Source: Paraburkholderia sp. ZP32-5
GTDB taxonomy: Bacteria; Pseudomonadota; Gammaproteobacteria; Burkholderiales; Burkholderiaceae
Assembly: GCF_021390495.1 (NCBI RefSeq)
Contig: NZ_JAJEJP010000001.1
Coordinates: forward strand, 2,790,001 to 2,854,000
Length of the DNA stretch: 64,000 nucleotides
Direction: 5' to 3'
Part shown: positions 47,280-57,598 of the stretch, piece after piece
How the letters are laid out: every line of letters starts with the position of its first letter
Numbering within the stretch: the stretch's first letter is position 1
Translations under genes and position numbers: made by a program
The notes under the pieces: generated by a model
The model's input: the letters and a program-made list of their open reading frames with translations, nothing else
What the model was told of the DNA's origin: nothing
The model's database searches: none

Positions 47280-48156
47280 CGTAGCCTCCGGTGTCGTTGG
47301 ATTCTTCAACGTTCAATTCGAGCTTGTACGCAAGCGCGATAAACAGCGCCTGGCACAGACAGATCGTGCTGGTCAGCGAGCGGAACGCGAATGCGCTGCC
47401 CTCTTTCACATACAGTTGCGCGCTCGCGTAGCGCGCGAGCGGCGATAGCTGGCTGTCCGTAATAACGAGCGTCTTCGCCTGATGATGATGTGCGACGCGC
47501 AGGCAGTACTGCGTCTCCTTGCCGTACGGCGCGAAGCTGATCGCGATCACGACGTCGCCCTTCCTGACGCTGCGAATCTGCTCGCGATACATGCCGCCGA
47601 AGCCGGACACCAGATGCACGCGCTTATGCGTGTGCTGCAGTGCGTAGACGATATAGCTTGCGACCGGAAACGAACGCCGCACGCCGATCACGTAGATGTT
47701 GTCGGCCTGTTGCAGCATCTTCACGGCGGCATCGAACTGGCGGTCGTCGAGTCCCGCTTCGAGTTCTTCGAGCCCGCCGCGCGATGCCGCGATGAACTCG
47801 CGCGCGACCGCGCCGCCGGACAGCGTACCGGGCTTCTCGTCGATCAGCTTGCGAATGCGCTGCTGATAGCTCGTCGACGACACGCCCTGGCCCGTATACG
47901 CCTGGCGGAATACCGCCTGCAGATCGGAAAAACCGGAAAAGCCGAAGCGCTGCGCAAAGCGCACCACCGCCGATGGATGCACGCCGCAGCTTGCGGCGAT
48001 ATCGCTGGTGCGATCCATCATCACGCTCGAGCGATGCTGCTCGATATAGGTCGCGACGCTCTTCAACTGCCGCGGCAGCGACTCGTAGTTGTCCGCGATG
48101 CGCTGCATCAATTCGTCGACGCCCGGCAACGCTTCTTCTGTGCTTGGTTCCACCAT
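47272..48156 (-). CDS. RpiR-family regulator of inositol catabolism (IolR-like)
   Basis: A 294-residue regulator with an N-terminal HTH_6 (about residues 15-90: RIADNYESLPRQLKSVATYIEQHR...TSDIAASCGVHPSAVVRFAQRFGFSGFSDLQAVF) and a C-terminal SIS sugar-isomerase domain (about residues 130-260; ADNIYVIGVRRSFPVASYIVYAL and GDVVIAISFAPYGKET). SIS domains bind phosphosugars. In Sinorhizobium IolR of this family represses iol genes and is relieved by a phosphorylated inositol-pathway intermediate. It lies divergent to the ABC-iol operon across a GGAA-N6-TTCC palindrome, its likely operator. ATG at 48154-48156, GAGGGG six bases upstream. Confidence 0.9.
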   Translation of the reverse strand: MVEPSTEEALPGVDELMQRIADNYESLPRQLKSVATYIEQHRSSVMMDRTSDIAASCGVHPSAVVRFAQRFGFSGFSDLQAVFRQAYTGQGVSSTSYQQRIRKLIDEKPGTLSGGAVAREFIAASRGGLEELEAGLDDRQFDAAVKMLQQADNIYVIGVRRSFPVASYIVYALQHTHKRVHLVSGFGGMYREQIRSVRKGDVVIAISFAPYGKETQYCLRVAHHHQAKTLVITDSQLSPLARYASAQLYVKEGSAFAFRSLTSTICLCQALFIALAYKLELNVEESNDTGGYDD

Positions 48157-48253
48157 GACAGCCCCTCGGGTGCTCCTGCAATGCGGCAGATGCGCGCGCG
48201 AACGGCCGCGACAGCGCTTCCGACGCTGCCGATTATAGGCAGCCATCCCAATG

Positions 48254-48273
48254 AATGGAATGTATTTTCCATT
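48254..48273 (+). promoter_or_regulatory. IolR-type operator palindrome (GGAA-N6-TTCC)
   Basis: AATGGAA-TGTATT-TTCCATT is a 7-bp palindrome with a 6-base spacer, in the divergent region between the rpiR operon and the ABC-iol operon. The core GGAA-N6-TTCC equals the consensus I recall for rhizobial IolR. Nearby ATTTC-TCAAT-GAAAT (48277-48291) is a second smaller dyad. Confidence 0.7.
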
Positions 48274-48425
48274 TTTATTTCTCAATGAAATTTTCTTTGC
48301 AAGCCTTCCGAAGATGACCTACTCTTGGTCGTGAGCGATGGTGCCGCGGTGGATTCGCGTCGCGCGGAATGCGCCCGCCAGCCGCTCCCTCAATAACGAA
48401 CGACAGACCGAGAAAGGTGGAGACA

Positions 48426-49472
48426 ATGAGACTTTGCACAGGCAAGGCGACGCTCAGGATTCTGGTGACGGCGTTGACGTTGGCGACGGGATTCGGCGCG
48501 GCCTCGGCGGCCCGCGCGGCCGACGCCCATTTCGTGCTGATCAGCCACGCGCCGGATTCGGACTCGTGGTGGAACACGATCAAGAACGCGATCAAGCAGG
48601 CCGACGAAGATTTCAACGTCGAGACCGACTATCGCAATCCGCCGAACGGCGATATCGCCGACATGGCGCGCCTGGTCGAACAGGCGGCCGCGCGCAATTA
48701 CGACGGCGTGATCGTGTCGATCGCCGATTTCGACGTGCTGAAGAGTTCGATCGCGAAGGTCACCGAGAAGCACATTCCGCTCGTCACGATCAATTCGGGT
48801 ACCGAAGAACAAAGCGCGAAGCTCGGCGCGATCATGCACGTCGGCCAGCCTGAATACGCGGCGGGCAAGGCAGCGGGCGAAAAGGCCAAGGCCGCCGGCA
48901 TCAAGTCGTTTCTGTGCGTGAACCACTATGCGACCAACCCGGCTTCGTTCGAACGTTGCCGTGGTTTTGCCGATGCGATCGGCGTCGATTTCAAAACCTC
49001 GACACTCGACGCGGGCCAGGACCCGACCGGCGTGCAGTCCAAGGTCAGCGCGTTCCTGCGCAATCATCCAAAGACCCAGGCGGTGCTGACGCTCGGACCG
49101 CTGTCCGCCGATCCGACGTTGAAGGCGCTGCAACAGATGGGCCTCGCCGGCAAGATATGGTTCGCGACGTTCGACTTCGATAGCGACATCGCGAAAGGCA
49201 TCCAGGACGGCACGATCCAGTTTGCGATCGACCAGCAGCCGTATCTGCAGGGCTATATTCCGGTCGCCGTGCTGGCGATCGTGAAGAAGAACCACACCAC
49301 CGACCCGGCGAAGATCCGCGAGATCCTGCAGGCCAATCCGAAGTTCAAGGAACGGCTCGCGACGTATGGGCTCGCCCCGTCTTACGGGCCGCGCAATATC
49401 GGTTCGGGTCCGGGCTTCATCACCAAGGACAATGTCGACAAGGTGCTGAAGTACGCGGGTCAGTATCGGTAG
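48426..49472 (+). CDS. periplasmic inositol-binding protein of a CUT2 ABC transporter
   Basis: A 348-residue substrate-binding protein. Signal peptide of about 32 residues (RILVTALTLATGFGAASAARA then ADAH), then a periplasmic-binding-protein-4 fold: HFVLISHAPDSDSWWNTIKNAIKQADEDF, GDIADMARLVEQAAARNYDGVIVSIADFD and VTINSGTEEQSAKLGAIMHVGQPEYAAG are typical of CUT2 (ribose/xylose/inositol) receptors. First gene of the plus-strand operon, followed by permease, ATPase and iolC. ATG at 48426 follows AGGTGGAGACA. The first ORF residues before this ATG are leader. Inferred ligand myo-inositol, from context. Confidence 0.9.
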   Translation: MRLCTGKATLRILVTALTLATGFGAASAARAADAHFVLISHAPDSDSWWNTIKNAIKQADEDFNVETDYRNPPNGDIADMARLVEQAAARNYDGVIVSIADFDVLKSSIAKVTEKHIPLVTINSGTEEQSAKLGAIMHVGQPEYAAGKAAGEKAKAAGIKSFLCVNHYATNPASFERCRGFADAIGVDFKTSTLDAGQDPTGVQSKVSAFLRNHPKTQAVLTLGPLSADPTLKALQQMGLAGKIWFATFDFDSDIAKGIQDGTIQFAIDQQPYLQGYIPVAVLAIVKKNHTTDPAKIREILQANPKFKERLATYGLAPSYGPRNIGSGPGFITKDNVDKVLKYAGQYR

Positions 49473-49720
49473 GCACGTGACACGGCGCCGGATGACGGCG
49501 CCATTGCGATAGCGGCACGCGCGAACGCAGACGCAAAAACAAGCGCGAACACGGGCGCGAACCCCAGCGATACGCGGCGACATGCTTCGCGTGTTGCCCG
49601 CGTCCGCCCATCCGCCGCGCGATCGATGGGCCGCGTCGAACGATCCTGTTTGCACCTGCATCAACCGCCCCACGCCGCGGCGTCGACCCGCCGGCCACCG
49701 GCGTATCAAGGAGAGCTTCA

Positions 49721-50908
49721 ATGGGTGTCGCCGATCTTTTCCACCCCCATCATCGCAAGCCGCCCCCGTCCGATCCGCAGGACCCGCGCGACCCGTCGCG
49801 GCAAGCCGCGACGTCATCGTCGGCGGACGAGCGCGTGCGCCGCGAATCGTGGTTCCGCCACCTGCTCGGCCGCCCGGAATTCGCCGCACTCGCCGGCACC
49901 GTGATGGTGTTCATCGTGTTCGGCGTGGCGGCCGGCAACTCGGGGATGTTCAATCTCGACGGCATCATGAACTGGTCGCAGGTCGCGGCCTATCTGGGGC
50001 TGATCTCGGTCGGCGCGTGCCTGCTGATGATCGCCGGCGAATTCGATCTGTCGATCGGCTCGATGATCGGCTTTGCCGGCATGATGGTCGCGCTGCCGAG
50101 CATGTATTTCCACTGGCCGGTCTGGCTCGCGATCCTCTTCGCGTTCGTCGGCTCGATGCTGCTCGGCGCGCTCAACGGCTATCTGGTGATGCGCACGCGG
50201 CTGCCGTCGTTCATCGTCACGCTCGCATTCCTGTTTATCCTGCGCGGCCTCACGCTCGCGCTATCGGTGAAGTTCGCCGACCGCACGATCATCTCCGGCG
50301 TCGGCGACGTCGCGCGCCAGGACTGGCTCGCGCACACGCTCTTCCAGGGCGTCGCGTTCAAGGGCCTGTTCGTGTGGCTCGGCCATCTCGGCGTCGTCAA
50401 GATGCTCGACAACGGCATGCCGCTCGTGCCGGGCATTCCGAAGGTGCTGCTGTGGTGGCTGGTGCTCGCGGTGGTCTGCGCGTTCACGCTGGCGAAAACC
50501 CGCTTCGGCAACTGGATCTTCGCGGTCGGCGGCGACGCTAACGCGGCCAAGAATGTCGGCGTACCGGTGCGGCGCGTGAAAATTTCGCTGTTCGTGCTGA
50601 CCGCGTTCTGCTCGTGCCTGTACGCGGTGCTGCAAGTGTGCGATATCGGTTCGGCCGCCGCCGATCGCGGTTTGCAGGCGGAATTCGAAGCGATTATCGC
50701 GGCGGTGATCGGCGGCACGCTGCTCACCGGCGGCTACGGCTCGGTAATCGGCGCCTGTTTCGGCGCGCTGATCTTCGGCGTCGTGCAGATCGGCATCACC
50801 TACACCAATGTCGATTCGGACTGGTTCCGCGTGTTCCTCGGCGTGATGCTGCTGTTCGCGGTGCTGTTCAACCATTACGTGCGCGGCCGCGTCGCGGCGT
50901 CGCGCTAG
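49721..50908 (+). CDS. CUT2 ABC transporter permease (inositol)
   Basis: A 395-residue membrane protein of the BPD_transp_2/RbsC family with about ten hydrophobic segments. Conserved phrases: [28 protein letters not shown] segment (here [28 protein letters not shown]), [69 protein letters not shown] and [35 protein letters not shown]. The first 50 residues are polar and Pro/Asp-rich, unlike most family members, so the real start may be later. It lies about 250 bases after the binding-protein gene, without a clear terminator between. Forms the channel of the inositol importer. Confidence 0.92.
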   Translation: MGVADLFHPHHRKPPPSDPQDPRDPSRQAATSSSADERVRRESWFRHLLGRPEFAALAGTVMVFIVFGVAAGNSGMFNLDGIMNWSQVAAYLGLISVGACLLMIAGEFDLSIGSMIGFAGMMVALPSMYFHWPVWLAILFAFVGSMLLGALNGYLVMRTRLPSFIVTLAFLFILRGLTLALSVKFADRTIISGVGDVARQDWLAHTLFQGVAFKGLFVWLGHLGVVKMLDNGMPLVPGIPKVLLWWLVLAVVCAFTLAKTRFGNWIFAVGGDANAAKNVGVPVRRVKISLFVLTAFCSCLYAVLQVCDIGSAAADRGLQAEFEAIIAAVIGGTLLTGGYGSVIGACFGALIFGVVQIGITYTNVDSDWFRVFLGVMLLFAVLFNHYVRGRVAASR

Positions 50909-50918
50909 GAGGTTCACG

Positions 50919-51725
<807 letters not shown>

Positions 51726-51791
51726 CCGACTCGCGCGGCTCGACCGGTGCTTGTCATGCCGGCCGCCGCGCTCAAGCTACCAGGACTATTC

Positions 51792-53861
51792 ATGGCTCAC
51801 TCCAGCACTTCCAGCAGCAGCGAAAGCGGCACGCGAGGGAACATCGCAAGCAACCCCGCGGGCGGCAGCCGCTTTGCGCCGGGACGCAGCCGCGACATCG
51901 TTTGTCTCGGCCGGCTCGCGGTCGATCTGTACGCGCAGCAGGTCGGCGCGCGGCTCGAAGACGTCGCGAGCTTCGCGAAATATCTCGGCGGCTCGTCGGC
52001 GAATATCGCGTTCGGCTGCGCGCGGCTCGGGCTCGACGCGGCGATGCTCGCGCGCGTCGGCGACGATCATATGGGCCGCTTCCTGACCGAGACGCTCGCG
52101 AAGGAAGGCTGCGACGTGAGCCATGTGCGCATCGACCGTCAGCGGCTGACCGCGCTCGTGCTGCTCGGTCTGAAAGATCGCGATACGTTCCCGCTGATTT
52201 TCTACCGCGAGAACTGCGCGGATATGGCCGTCGACGAAGCGGACTTCGACGAGGCGTTTATCGCGTCATCGAAAGCGTTGCTGATTACCGGTACGCACTT
52301 CTCGACCGAACAGGTCGATCGCACGAGCCGCCGCGCGCTCGACTACGCGCGCCGTAACGACGTGCGCACCGTGCTCGACATCGACTATCGGCCAGTGCTG
52401 TGGGGCCTCACGGGCAAGGCGGACGGCGAAACACGTTTTGTCGCCAGCGAAGGCGTGAGCGCGCATTTGCAGCGCATCCTGCCGCTGTTCGATCTGGTGA
52501 TCGGCACCGAGGAAGAATTCCGCATCGCCGGCGGCAAGACCGACCTGCGCGATGCGCTCACGATGGTGCGCGCGGTGACCCCGGCGACGTTGGTGTTGAA
52601 GCGCGGGCCGCTCGGCTGTCAGATCATCGACGGCGACGTGCCCGCTTCACTCGACGATGCGCCGATTCACGGCGGCGTCGAGGTCGAAGTGCTGAACGTG
52701 CTCGGCGCGGGCGATGCGTTCGCGTCGGGTTTTCTGTCCGGCTGGCTGCGCGATCAGCCGCTCGATGCGTGCGCGCGCGCCGCGAATGCGAGCGGCGCGC
52801 TGGTCGTGTCACGGCACGGCTGCGCGCCGGCGATGCCGACACCGGCCGAACTCGACTACTTCCTGCGCGAAGCACAAGCCGATCCGCAACGGATGCGCCG
52901 TCCGGATCGCGACGCGAAGCTCGCGCGTCTGCATCGCGTGTCGCCGGCTCGCAAGCAGTGGGACGAAGTGCTCGGCTTCGCGTTCGATCATCGCAATCCG
53001 TTCTTCGAACTCGCGCAGCAAACCGGCGCCGACGAAGCGCGTATCGCGCAGTTGAAGAACCTGTTCGTCGAAGCGGTCGCGCAGACCGAACGCGAGTTGA
53101 ATCTGCAAGGCCGCATCGGCGTGCTGATCGACGACCGTTATGGACAGGACGCGTTGAACGCCGCGACCGGACGCGGCTGGTGGATCGGCCGGCCGGTCGA
53201 ATTGCCGGGCTCCGTGCCGCTCGTGTTCGATCACGGCCGCTCGGTCGGCACGGCGCTGATCGCATGGCCACAGGAACACGTGGTGAAGTGCCTCGTGCAG
53301 TTTCACCCGGATGAGCCGATCGAACAGCGGCTCGAACAGGAAGCGCAATTGCGCGCGCTGTACGACGCGACTCAGGCAAGCGGTCACGAGCTATTGCTCG
53401 AAGTGATTCCGCCGAAACATGCATCGCTGCCGCAAGGGTCGGACATCGTGTATCGCGCGCTCAAGCGTCTGTACAACCTCGGCCTCTATCCCGAGTGGTG
53501 GAAGCTCGAACCGATGGATGCCGCGCAATGGCAGGCCGTCGACGCGTTGATCGCCGAGCGCGATCCGTATTGCCGTGGTGTCGTGCTGCTCGGTTTGTCG
53601 GCGGCCGTCGAACAGTTGACCGAAGGCTTTCGCGCGGCCGCGCAATCGGCGACCTGCCGCGGCTTCACGGTCGGCCGCACGATCTTTCACGAGCCGAGCC
53701 ATGCATGGCTGGCCGGCGAAATCGGCGACGACGAACTGGTGGCGCGCGTGCGCCGCACGTTCGAAACGCTGATCGCTGCATGGCGAGGCGCGCGCGGTAC
53801 GCCGGCCGCACCCGGCACCGTGGGCACATCGCATCATGTTCATCAGGAGCAGGCCGCATGA
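51792..53861 (+). CDS. iolC: fusion of 5-dehydro-2-deoxygluconokinase (IolC) and DUF2090 aldolase-like domain
   Basis: A 689-residue two-domain enzyme. Residues about 35-360 form a PfkB-type kinase (DIVCLGRLAVDLYAQQVG, FAKYLGGSSANIAFGCARLGL, and the second signature LNVLGAGDAFASGFLSGWL with catalytic base D308) that phosphorylates 2-deoxy-5-keto-gluconate. From about residue 375 comes DUF2090 (FAFDHRNPFFELAQQTGADE, KCLVQFHPDEPIEQRLEQE, GLYPEWWKLEPMDAAQWQAVD, GVVLLGLSAAVEQL), which in fused enzymes is taken as the aldolase step that replaces IolJ, giving malonate semialdehyde and DHAP. The ATG at 51792 follows AGGACTATTC. Its stop overlaps the iolD start as ATGA. Confidence 0.93.
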   Translation: MAHSSTSSSSESGTRGNIASNPAGGSRFAPGRSRDIVCLGRLAVDLYAQQVGARLEDVASFAKYLGGSSANIAFGCARLGLDAAMLARVGDDHMGRFLTETLAKEGCDVSHVRIDRQRLTALVLLGLKDRDTFPLIFYRENCADMAVDEADFDEAFIASSKALLITGTHFSTEQVDRTSRRALDYARRNDVRTVLDIDYRPVLWGLTGKADGETRFVASEGVSAHLQRILPLFDLVIGTEEEFRIAGGKTDLRDALTMVRAVTPATLVLKRGPLGCQIIDGDVPASLDDAPIHGGVEVEVLNVLGAGDAFASGFLSGWLRDQPLDACARAANASGALVVSRHGCAPAMPTPAELDYFLREAQADPQRMRRPDRDAKLARLHRVSPARKQWDEVLGFAFDHRNPFFELAQQTGADEARIAQLKNLFVEAVAQTERELNLQGRIGVLIDDRYGQDALNAATGRGWWIGRPVELPGSVPLVFDHGRSVGTALIAWPQEHVVKCLVQFHPDEPIEQRLEQEAQLRALYDATQASGHELLLEVIPPKHASLPQGSDIVYRALKRLYNLGLYPEWWKLEPMDAAQWQAVDALIAERDPYCRGVVLLGLSAAVEQLTEGFRAAAQSATCRGFTVGRTIFHEPSHAWLAGEIGDDELVARVRRTFETLIAAWRGARGTPAAPGTVGTSHHVHQEQAA

Positions 53862-55840
53862 ACGAGCGCATCCTCCATGACGACGCGTTAGCCGCGAGCG
53901 CCGTCGACCCGCATGCGCCAACGCATGTGAAAACGGGCGGCACGATTCGCCTGACGATGGCGCAGGCGCTGGTGCGCTATCTCGCCGCGCAACGCGTCGT
54001 CACTGAAGACGGCAACGGCGTCGAGCCGCTATTCGGCGGCGTGTTCGCGATCTTCGGTCACGGCAATGTCGCGGGAATAGGCGAAGCGCTATATCAGCAT
54101 CGCAGCGAACTGCCGACGCTGCGCGCGCATAACGAACAGGCGATGGCGCACAGCGCGATCGCCTTCGCGAAAGCGCATTTCCGGCGCCGGATGATGGCGG
54201 TGACGACATCGATCGGGCCCGGCGCGACCAATCTGCTAACTGCCGCCGCGCTCGCGCACGTGAACCGCTTGCCGGTGCTGCTGCTGCCCGGCGATATCTT
54301 CGTGTCGCGCGCGCCCGATCCGGTGTTGCAGCAGCTCGAAGATTTCGGCGACGGCGGCGTGTCCGCCAACGATGCGTTCAAGCCGCTGTCGCGCTACTTC
54401 GACCGCATCGTGCATCCGGCGCAATTGCTGAGCGCGCTGCCGCGCGCGTTGCGCGTGCTGACCGATGCCGCGCTGTGCGGGCCCGTGACGCTCGCGTTGC
54501 CGCAAGACGTGCAGGCGCAGGCGTGGGATTTTCCGGAAGACTTTTTCACGCCGCGTGTCGTGCGCTTTCATGCGCCCGCGCCACGCGTCGACGATATCGA
54601 CGCCGCCTGTGCGCGTCTGCGGCACGCGAAGCGTCCGTTGATCGTCGCGGGCGGCGGCGTGCTGTACAGCCGCGCGGCCGATGCACTGCAGCGCTTTGCC
54701 AGCGCGCATGGCGTGCCGGTCGCGGAAACGCAGGCCGGCAAGAGCTCGCTCGCATGGAACGATCCGCTGAACACCGGCGCGCTCGGCGTGACCGGCTCGC
54801 CGGCGGCGAATGCGCTCGCGCACGATGCCGACTGCGTGCTCGCGATCGGCACACGTCTGCAGGACTTCACGACGGGTTCGAACACGCTGTTCACGCAGGC
54901 CGACGTGATCGCGATCAACGCGAATGCGTTCGATGGCCTCAAGCATCGCGGCTTCGTCGTCGAGGCCGATGCGAGACTCGCACTCGATGCGCTCGCCGAA
55001 CCGCTGCAAGGCTGGCACGCGGAGCGCACATGGACCGCGCGTGCGCACAAGCTCGCGTCCGGCTGGCGCGACACGGTCGGCTCGCTCACGCACGCGCCGC
55101 AACGCGACGCGGTGCTGCCGTACGAAGGCGACGTGATCGGCGCGGTACAACGCTCGAACCCGCATTCGGCCACCGACGACATCGTCGTGTGCGCGGCCGG
55201 CACGCTGCCCGCCGATCTGCACAAGCTGTGGCGCGCGGGCCGGCCGGGCGCATACCACGTCGAATACGGCTATTCGTGCATGGGCTACGAAATCGCCGGC
55301 GGCCTGGGTGTGAAACTCGCGCGGCCCGATCGCGAAGTGATCGTGATCCTCGGCGACGGCAGCTATCTGATGATGAACAGCGAGATCGCAAGCTCGGTGA
55401 TGCTCGGCGCGAAGCTGATCATCGTCGTGCTCGACAATCGCGGCTTTGGCTGCATCAATCGATTGCAACAGGCGTGCGGTGGTGCGCCGTTCAACAATCT
55501 GCTCGATAACTGCGTGCACGGACCGGCCGGTGTGCCGCACATCGACTTCGCCGCGCATGCGCACGCGCTCGGCGCCAATGCCGAGCATGCGGGCAATATC
55601 GCGGAACTCGAAGCAGCGTTGCAACGCGCACGCGCGGCGGATCGCACGTATGTGATCAGTATCGATACCGACCCCGCCCGCACCACCGAAGACGGCGGCT
55701 GGTGGTGGGAAGTCGCGGTGCCGGAAGTCTCGTCACGCGATGCGGTGCGCGACGCGCGCGCCAAATACGACGCGCAGATCGCGGCGCGCACCGCGCCGCC
55801 TGCACCGCCGCGGCACCACGACCACGGCGACCACGAATGA
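53858..55840 (+). CDS. iolD: 3D-(3,5/4)-trihydroxycyclohexane-1,2-dione acylhydrolase
   Basis: A 660-residue thiamine-diphosphate enzyme that opens the ring of the inosose-derived diketone to 5-deoxy-glucuronate. The N-terminal ThDP pyrimidine domain (LFGGVFAIFGHGNVAGIGEALYQHRSELPTLRAHNEQAMAHSAIAFAKAHFRRRM, the Glu of NEQ is the catalytic one), the central domain, and the ThDP pyrophosphate motif LGDGSYLMMNSEIASSVMLGAKLIIVVLDNRGFGCINRL are all present. ATG at 53858 overlaps the iolC stop. C-terminus ends in a His/Asp-rich tail (PPRHHDHGDHE). Part of the inositol operon. Confidence 0.95.
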   Translation: MNERILHDDALAASAVDPHAPTHVKTGGTIRLTMAQALVRYLAAQRVVTEDGNGVEPLFGGVFAIFGHGNVAGIGEALYQHRSELPTLRAHNEQAMAHSAIAFAKAHFRRRMMAVTTSIGPGATNLLTAAALAHVNRLPVLLLPGDIFVSRAPDPVLQQLEDFGDGGVSANDAFKPLSRYFDRIVHPAQLLSALPRALRVLTDAALCGPVTLALPQDVQAQAWDFPEDFFTPRVVRFHAPAPRVDDIDAACARLRHAKRPLIVAGGGVLYSRAADALQRFASAHGVPVAETQAGKSSLAWNDPLNTGALGVTGSPAANALAHDADCVLAIGTRLQDFTTGSNTLFTQADVIAINANAFDGLKHRGFVVEADARLALDALAEPLQGWHAERTWTARAHKLASGWRDTVGSLTHAPQRDAVLPYEGDVIGAVQRSNPHSATDDIVVCAAGTLPADLHKLWRAGRPGAYHVEYGYSCMGYEIAGGLGVKLARPDREVIVILGDGSYLMMNSEIASSVMLGAKLIIVVLDNRGFGCINRLQQACGGAPFNNLLDNCVHGPAGVPHIDFAAHAHALGANAEHAGNIAELEAALQRARAADRTYVISIDTDPARTTEDGGWWWEVAVPEVSSRDAVRDARAKYDAQIAARTAPPAPPRHHDHGDHE

Positions 55841-55850
55841 GGACCTGCGC

Positions 55851-56768
55851 ATGACTGCCTTCGACGTACGCATCGGCATCAACCCGCTGTCGTGGATGAA
55901 CGACGACCTGCCGTCGCTCGGCGGCGAAACGCCGCTCGAACTCGCGCTGACCGAGGGGCGCCAGATCGGCTACCAGGGCTTCGAACTCGGCAACAAGTTT
56001 CCGCGCGAGCCGCGCGCGTTACAGGCACTGCTTGCGCAGTACGACCTCGCGCTCGTGTCCGGCTGGTACTCGGGACAGTTGGCCAAACGCAGCGTCGCGG
56101 AAGAAATCGCGGCGGTGGGTCCGCATCTCGAACTGCTCGCGTACAACGGCGCGACGGTGATGGTGTATGGCGAAGTCGCCGATTCGATTCAGGGCGCGCC
56201 GCGGCCGCTGTATCAACGGCCGCGCTTTTTCAGCGACGCGCAATGGGACGCGTACGCGGCCCGTGTCGACGAATTCGCGCGTTATACGCTGTCGCGCGGC
56301 GTGCGGCTTGCGTACCACCATCATATGGGCGCGTATGTCGAGACGCCGGCCGATGTCGATCAGTTGATGGCGCGCACGAGCGATGCCGTCGGCCTGCTGT
56401 TCGACGCCGGGCACATCACGTTCGCGGGCGGCGATGCGCTCGCGGTGCTCGACCGGCACATCGCGCGCGTGTGTCACGTGCATTGCAAGGACGTGCGCCC
56501 GGCTGTGATGAAGCTCGCGCGCAATCGCAACTGGAGCTTTCTCGACGCGGTGATTGCCGGTGCATTTACGGTGCCGGGCGATGGCGCGGTGAACTTTGCG
56601 GGCATCATCGACAGGCTGAAGCGGCACGGTTATTGCGGCTGGCTGGTGGTCGAAGCGGAACAGGACCCGGTGGTCGCACCGTCGTTCGAGTACGCACAGA
56701 AAGGCTTCAGGACATTGCGCGCGCTCGTCGATGCACCGCTCGACGGCGCCAACAGGGAGGCAGCATGA
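55851..56768 (+). CDS. iolE: 2-keto-myo-inositol dehydratase (inosose dehydratase)
   Basis: A 305-residue TIM-barrel enzyme of the xylose-isomerase-like/AP-endonuclease-2 family that dehydrates 2-keto-myo-inositol to the diketone used by IolD. The N-terminus IGINPLSWMNDDLPSLGGETPLE is the typical IolE start, and metal ligands are seen in LVSGWYSGQL, RLAYHHHMGAYVET, GLLFDAGHITFAGGD, VCHVHCKDVRP and WLVVEAEQDP. ATG at 55851, 10 bases after the iolD stop. Its stop overlaps the iolB start as ATGA. Confidence 0.95.
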   Translation: MTAFDVRIGINPLSWMNDDLPSLGGETPLELALTEGRQIGYQGFELGNKFPREPRALQALLAQYDLALVSGWYSGQLAKRSVAEEIAAVGPHLELLAYNGATVMVYGEVADSIQGAPRPLYQRPRFFSDAQWDAYAARVDEFARYTLSRGVRLAYHHHMGAYVETPADVDQLMARTSDAVGLLFDAGHITFAGGDALAVLDRHIARVCHVHCKDVRPAVMKLARNRNWSFLDAVIAGAFTVPGDGAVNFAGIIDRLKRHGYCGWLVVEAEQDPVVAPSFEYAQKGFRTLRALVDAPLDGANREAA

Positions 56769-57565
56769 GCTTATTGGTGAAGGCCGAGCGCGAAGGCCAG
56801 ACGATCGCGCGCGTCACGCCGCAGTCGGCCTGCTGGCGTCATGTGGGATTCGCCGCGTATCGGCTCGGCACGAACGAAGTCGTGCACGTGTTCGAGACCG
56901 CGCGCGAGAGCTGCATCGTCGTGCTCAGCGGCGCGGTCGATATCGAAACGCCGGACGCGACATGGAGTTCGCTCGGTTCGCGCGACAGCGCGTTCGAGGA
57001 TGCGGCGCCGTACGCGGTGTATCTGCCGCCGAACGTACGCGCGATGGTGCGCGCATGCCGCGATGCGGAGATCGGAGTCGGCAGCGCGCCGGCCAAAGGC
57101 GAGTACCCGGCACGGCTGATCGAGCCCGCGTCGATGAAGCGCTCGACACGCGGCAAAGCGCTGAATACGCGCTACGTCTGCGATATTCTTCCGCAGACCG
57201 AGCCGGCCGAAGCGTTGCTGGTCGTCGAGGTCAGAACGCCTGGCGGTCATGCGTCGAGCTATCCGCCGCACAAGCACGATACCGACAACATCCCGCAAGA
57301 AAGCTCGCTGGAGGAAACCTACTATCACCGGCTCGATCCGCCGCAAGGCTTTGCGTTCCAGCGCGTGTACACCGATTCACGCGATATCGACGAATCGATG
57401 GCCGTCGAGGATCGCGACGTCGTGATGGTGCCGCGTGGCTATCATCCGGTCGTCGTGCCGTATGGCTACGATTCGTACTATCTGAACGTGATGGCGGGCA
57501 ATCAGCGGGTCTGGCATTTTCATAATGATCCGGCGCATGAGTGGATTATTAATAAGGATGCTTGA
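56765..57565 (+). CDS. iolB: 5-deoxy-glucuronate isomerase
   Basis: A 266-residue cupin enzyme that isomerises 5-deoxy-glucuronate to 2-deoxy-5-keto-gluconate, the IolC substrate. The metal-binding cupin motif is SYPPHKHDTDNIPQESSLEETYYHRL, followed by DIDESMAVEDRDVVMVPRGYHPVVVPYGYDSYYLNVMAG, typical of IolB. It is the last gene of the operon; the end (WHFHNDPAHEWIINKDA) is AT-rich in codons. A small palindrome follows before the convergent livF gene. No iolA lies in the window, so the last step must be encoded elsewhere. Confidence 0.95.
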   Translation: MSLLVKAEREGQTIARVTPQSACWRHVGFAAYRLGTNEVVHVFETARESCIVVLSGAVDIETPDATWSSLGSRDSAFEDAAPYAVYLPPNVRAMVRACRDAEIGVGSAPAKGEYPARLIEPASMKRSTRGKALNTRYVCDILPQTEPAEALLVVEVRTPGGHASSYPPHKHDTDNIPQESSLEETYYHRLDPPQGFAFQRVYTDSRDIDESMAVEDRDVVMVPRGYHPVVVPYGYDSYYLNVMAGNQRVWHFHNDPAHEWIINKDA

Positions 57566-57574
57566 GGGGCTCCG

Positions 57575-57594
57575 CGTGATCCACATGGATCACG
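57575..57594. terminator. palindrome between convergent iolB and livF
   Basis: CGTGATCCA at 57575-57583 and TGGATCACG at 57586-57594 pair perfectly with a 2-base centre. As DNA it is nearly a perfect 20-bp palindrome; as RNA the loop would open further. It lies 10 bases after iolB and 5 after livF, so it may be a bidirectional terminator or a binding site. Confidence 0.45.
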
Positions 57595-57598
57595 TGCA

